DNA of 64,000 nt from Henricia sp. BOLD:AAB3569. Taxonomy: Eukaryota > Echinodermata > Asteroidea > Spinulosida > Echinasteridae. The stretch lies in NCBI GenBank assembly GCA_037783545.1, contig JBBELK010000376.1, positions 1,054,001 to 1,118,000 of the forward strand. Direction: 5' to 3'. Of this stretch, positions 60,282 through 64,000 are shown piece by piece. Within the stretch, counting starts at the first letter, position 1; every line of letters starts with the position of its first letter. The position numbers were made by a program, and so were the translations under genes. The notes under the pieces were generated by a model. It was not told where the DNA came from and did no database searches. It was given only the letters and a program-made list of their open reading frames with translations.

Positions 60282-61600
60282 TTAAATAGGCGCAACAGAA
60301 TAATTAATTTTGTAAAATGAAAAGTTGTTTCTTTAGAGTCCCATTGAAAAGAATGTAAAGTCTAGGTGCTCGATTTGATGTAAACGTGTACACATAAGCT
60401 CTCAAATAGGGAGAGTCTACAATACATTCTTTTTGTACGTGTAAAATACATGTAAAGAGTATGAAGCATTAACTTAGCATTTCGTTTAGTTATAAAATGC
60501 TGGAGGAACAGTGGTGTACCGCCTCTTGGATGAAAGCAAAAGACAATCCTTTATTATATACCAAACAAACAAAAAAGAAACGGAAAATAAATCTCCACTT
60601 TTTTTTATTGGGGAAAAAAGTCATTCCGAGAGTGGAAATTTTTACCACACAAGCTTCGTGCATAATGAAGCTGTCGTAAATTTTTCGATGTCAACTGGAT
60701 TAGGAGCCTACGTGTACAAAAGAAATTATTAAAAAATGTGCATTTCTTAAGCTCCGTATTACATGTGTTACTATATGCTACTATATGCTATACCCCAAAT
60801 ATACACATATGAATATTCAAGTAAACCACAACAAGCATTTTCGTGGTATGGCCTAGATTTAAGAAAGCTGATGCCGTTTTTAGAATATGCTGCAAATAAC
60901 GTAATTTCCAAATTTCAATTATAGCTGATGCTGCAAACCTGTTGTTTCCATGTGTTGTATGTTACAACTATTAAAATTTACTTGTAAAATCCTCCGTTTT
61001 AATATATGCGTATATAGCCTTAAATTGCACGTTTTTCAGTCGTTCAGACAGTTTCTTTTGTTTTCAATTTATCTTGTAAACCTTTAACTTTATTTCATCT
61101 CAGAACCAATTTAAATGAAATATCGATATTACTTTATTAAAGTCCCATTAATGAACACGAAAATCGGGAGTGGATGTATCGTTATTGTTTGCAATCACAA
61201 GCTGGTACAAATATTTAAGAGAAGGAACAAATTAAAGTGCTTGTTGTTATTTCTGAGGCGAGATGAAACAAACAAGCATGCGGAGAACCCTTCAGTTCCG
61301 GGTGACCCGAGGAAACTACTCGAATGCACTTAATATTGTGCAAAAGGATAGACTAACTTTTAGTGAGTCCATCCTCGTCTGGCTACTTCATTGTTTTAGT
61401 TACGGGATAATGAAAAATATTACTGTTAAATGATCAAAAAATTTAAAAACCAACCTAAAGGGCCTATACGGGTTGGTTTACTGATGATTCATGCTTTCAC
61501 CTCGCATAGATACATGTATAGTCGAGTATCTATGGGGGAGTCCCCGTGCACGCCCTCCCCCAGTACTAAACCAACTTTTTAAGGTGCATTTTATGGTCCT
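60282..61600. other. AT-rich stretch without recognised features
   Basis: Only short ORFs without resemblance were seen. No repeat structure stood out beyond homopolymer A/T runs. Confidence 0.5.
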
Positions 61601-61609
61601 AAAACACAA

Positions 61610-63040
61610 TAGACCTGAAACGTAATGACGTCACGCAATGTTTACCGCGGTGCAATATGGGTGAAAAGTGGGGACGAAATTTCTGCATCTCTAGTGTGCG
61701 TTGTTTGCATAGCGCCTAGCGTATTATAGTTTAGTCAATTTATGATTTAACCTAGAACTAATTGCAATAGAAATCATTCTAACATGAATCTAGGCCGCAA
61801 CATATTAAAAATCTAATTGTTTCTTTTGAGTGGAAAGGTGTTTTTGAAGACAAACATTAAGAATTAAAATTTAGTCTGGTAACGTTCCTCAGTCTGTATG
61901 TTTCGTAATAGTGGATGCGTAGTAATACGACCACTTGCGAGCAGACGACGGCGTCTCAGAAACTAGCCTGGTATACGTACTCCAACGTACATTGTACATG
62001 TTTCGCGATGGTAGGTGCATGGTAATCACGACCACTTGCGAGCAGACGGCAGTCTTAAGAAAAACGCTCTTATGAGTATGGCCTGAATTTTGGGATTTAT
62101 TTTTGTAATAAGCACATTTACAACACAAGAAGTACATGTGTTTAAAAAATATATATATTAATTGAAAAAATCTTAGATATATTTTCCTTTGTTTTTTGCA
62201 TGGACCTTATCACCATCTCCATATTATATAATTTTTCTACATAAACAGTGCTATTTTATCCACACAAGCAAAAATTAACGATTATTACAAACCAATTTAC
62301 AAGAAGGAATAACAGTAGGGCAGTTGTTTTACCACTAACTACGAACGAAATGTGAAAATAAAATGTCTGTTTCGTTCATAATGCCTCATTTTTAGCAGAC
62401 TACGGCTAAGAGTAGTCGTGTTTCCCGAAGCTTGTTACATAATGTGCACGGATTCCTGATAGGTAACAGACAAATTAGCGCCCTCAATGTAATAATAAAA
62501 AAACTTACAAAATTTACCGCGAATTGGCTTGAAAACAAAAATCACATTTCCACTCATAAGAAAATTATATTTTTAGTATACACCAGCCAGTGTTGTAATG
62601 CATTCTATTGCAATTAATTCTAGTAGCCGATTTCACGAAACTTTGCGCAAGTCCACTTACGCCATAAATTATTGCGCAAGTAATGGCGTAAGTGGACTTG
62701 CGCAATTGCGTAAAGTTTCGTGAAATCGGCTGCAGGTCAGGTACAATTTTCTATTATGCACGTAACTTTGTGAACTTTACTAACGCTTCACTGGCAAAAA
62801 ACGTCAAGAACAAAGATCGCAAATTTCTAAAATGGTTAGTGTCAACTTATTTGTGCTGCGTGAGTTTTAAGCCCACGACGGGACTCCAGAACTATGGTTT
62901 CAAATTTTAAGGCCTCAAAAGGCGGCGAAAATGGCCCTGCAATAATTTTGCAAACTAGCGATGCAGATATTTCGTCCCCACATTTCACCCATAATGCACA
63001 GCGGTAAACATTGCGTGACGTCATTATGTCATAGGTCTGG
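61610..63040. mobile_element. Inverted repeat pair enclosing 1.3 kb
   Basis: 61613-61690 (AATGACGTCACGCAATGTTT, ACCGCGGTGCA) matches the complement of 62960-63035 (CAGCGGTAAACATTGCGTGA, CGTCATTATGTC). The arms are about 75 bp and an older TIR element is likely. A direct repeat with CGACCACTTGCGAGCAGACG lies inside at 61905-61950 and 62005-62050. Confidence 0.65.
62625..62731. mobile_element. 107-bp near-perfect hairpin
   Basis: AGCCGATTTCACGAAACTTT, then GCGCAAGTCCACTTACGCCA, pair with TGGCGTAAGTGGACTTGCGC and AAAGTTTCGTGAAATCGGCT around a 15-bp loop. Either a very small MITE or, less likely, an RNA hairpin. Confidence 0.85.
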
Positions 63041-63447
63041 TCTATTGTTCGACGAGACACGCCTAACCATCCTTGACTAGACTGCGTTCGGTATGAAAGA
63101 GGCAAACTATAGTCGCCAATCAAACTTGCCCAGAGGTTACATGCAGAGATTTTATGCATTGGAGAAAGATTATTTGAATATGCCAATATTACATACAGCT
63201 GCAAAATAGGTAGGCTTTTTAATTTTGCTAATCTCTTGTTAACACTTCGCGAGCTGGTTGCATAATTAGAATGTGCTCTTTCCAAGACTGCTCCATCTTT
63301 CGGAGTCCTTTGACCGCCATTACCGGTCCGGTCGCAGCTCGCCCACGGAGTCCGATCCTGCGCAAATTTGTTCGCTGGTGGAGTCCCGAGGTGAGCCGGC
63401 TCTCCGATATTTCGCCATTTCTGGAGATCGCGGTTATCACTTTCCGC

Positions 63448-63757
63448 TTAGTCCTTCGACGTGCCACTAGAGGGCGGTGTTTCCTCTGACTCGATATCCA
63501 ATCTCCAGTTTGACGATCCCGGCTTGTAGGGGGACAGTTCAACGGAAGGTTTTTCTTTAGTGGCATCAGTGGAGCGCTGTTTTCTCTGTGGCTTGTCCTC
63601 AGTTTCAGCGTCGTGGGCGCGCTTCTGGATTTTTGGCCTGTACGCCTCCACTAGCACTTGGATTTTTTCGTCGGTTGGCGTCCAAAGTTTGTAACCCGCG
63701 TCATTCTGTATGAAGAAAATGGCGGTTCCATGGACGGCACGGTAGTTGATTTCATCC
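63448..63757 (-). CDS. Last coding exon of an unrecognised minus-strand gene
   Basis: Read on the minus strand, an acceptor TTACCTTTTCAG ends at 63758. The exon encodes DEINYRAVHGTAIFFIQNDA then GYKLWTPTDEKIQVLVEAYR and PKI, followed by a Lys/Glu/Ser-rich tail ending SGTSKD and a stop. The first part is ordered and hydrophobic enough to be the C-terminal end of a folded domain; the last 60 residues look disordered with basic clusters. I do not recognise the family. The rest of the gene lies beyond the right edge of the window. Confidence 0.6.
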
Positions 63758-64000
63758 CTGAAAAGGTAACAGAAACGGACATGCCTTTTTTAATGCAAAG
63801 AAAATACGTCAGATCGAATCAATAAAAAAATAAACGCACATTTTTGCAACTTCCAATATTTTGTAAATAAGCCACCACAGAGCAGCGAAATTTCACATCA
63901 TTCACGTGAAGCATTGTAAATTTCATCTGCACCAACTGTCTGGGCTTGTGACCTTGTTGGGTCTGCCAAATAGGTGTTATGTAACTTTTACAAATATCTC

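Overview
This is a window of eukaryotic nuclear DNA: split genes with canonical GT/AG introns, low coding density and a very high load of dispersed repeats. The two recognisable genes, an ALG-2/PDCD6-type penta-EF-hand protein and an Ajuba/LIMD1/WTIP-type LIM protein, show that it comes from an animal. Scattered self-complementary tacatgta and accggt runs, many foldback elements, and RTE-, gypsy- and DIRS-like retroelement debris suggest a marine invertebrate, perhaps an echinoderm or another invertebrate deuterostome. That placement is inference only.

Layout, left to right. (1) PDCD6-like gene, + strand, 355-23969, five coding exons. Its 14.7 kb first intron holds a 4.7 kb element with very long terminal inverted repeats (451-5136) and wrecked RTE-like reverse-transcriptase sequence inside. 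It also holds a retroelement block (about 5450-11735) with a DIRS-like ORF, a gag-protease ORF carrying about 30 copies of a 14-residue repeat, a stop codon, then a C2H2 zinc-finger reading frame and a possible LTR. After that comes a decayed ORF of an uncharacterised transposon-like family (11753-13649). Later introns carry foldback elements. (2) 23970-31770 is intergenic: a Tc1/mariner-like transposon relic (25009-27473) interrupted by a MITE, plus other MITEs and SINE remnants. (3) Ajuba-family LIM gene, + strand, about 31774-56314. It has a long disordered pre-LIM exon with an in-frame stop and two apparent frameshifts near its 5' end, then seven exons for three LIM domains, and a tail with a PPxY motif and a PDZ-ligand-like C-terminus. 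Its introns hold at least ten inverted-repeat elements, one with a perfect 9-bp target duplication. (4) 56315-63447 is repeats: foldbacks, a tRNA-derived SINE, three tandem GCAACT-rich foldbacks and a 107-bp hairpin. (5) A last coding exon of an unrecognised minus-strand gene lies at 63448-63757.

The two recognised genes act in calcium-dependent adaptor/ESCRT-type processes (PDCD6) and in cell junction, Hippo and cytoskeletal scaffolding (Ajuba family). Nothing in the sequence links them functionally. The rest of the window is a stratified record of mobile-element insertion. No prokaryotic features, CRISPR arrays, rRNA or intact tRNA genes were seen.
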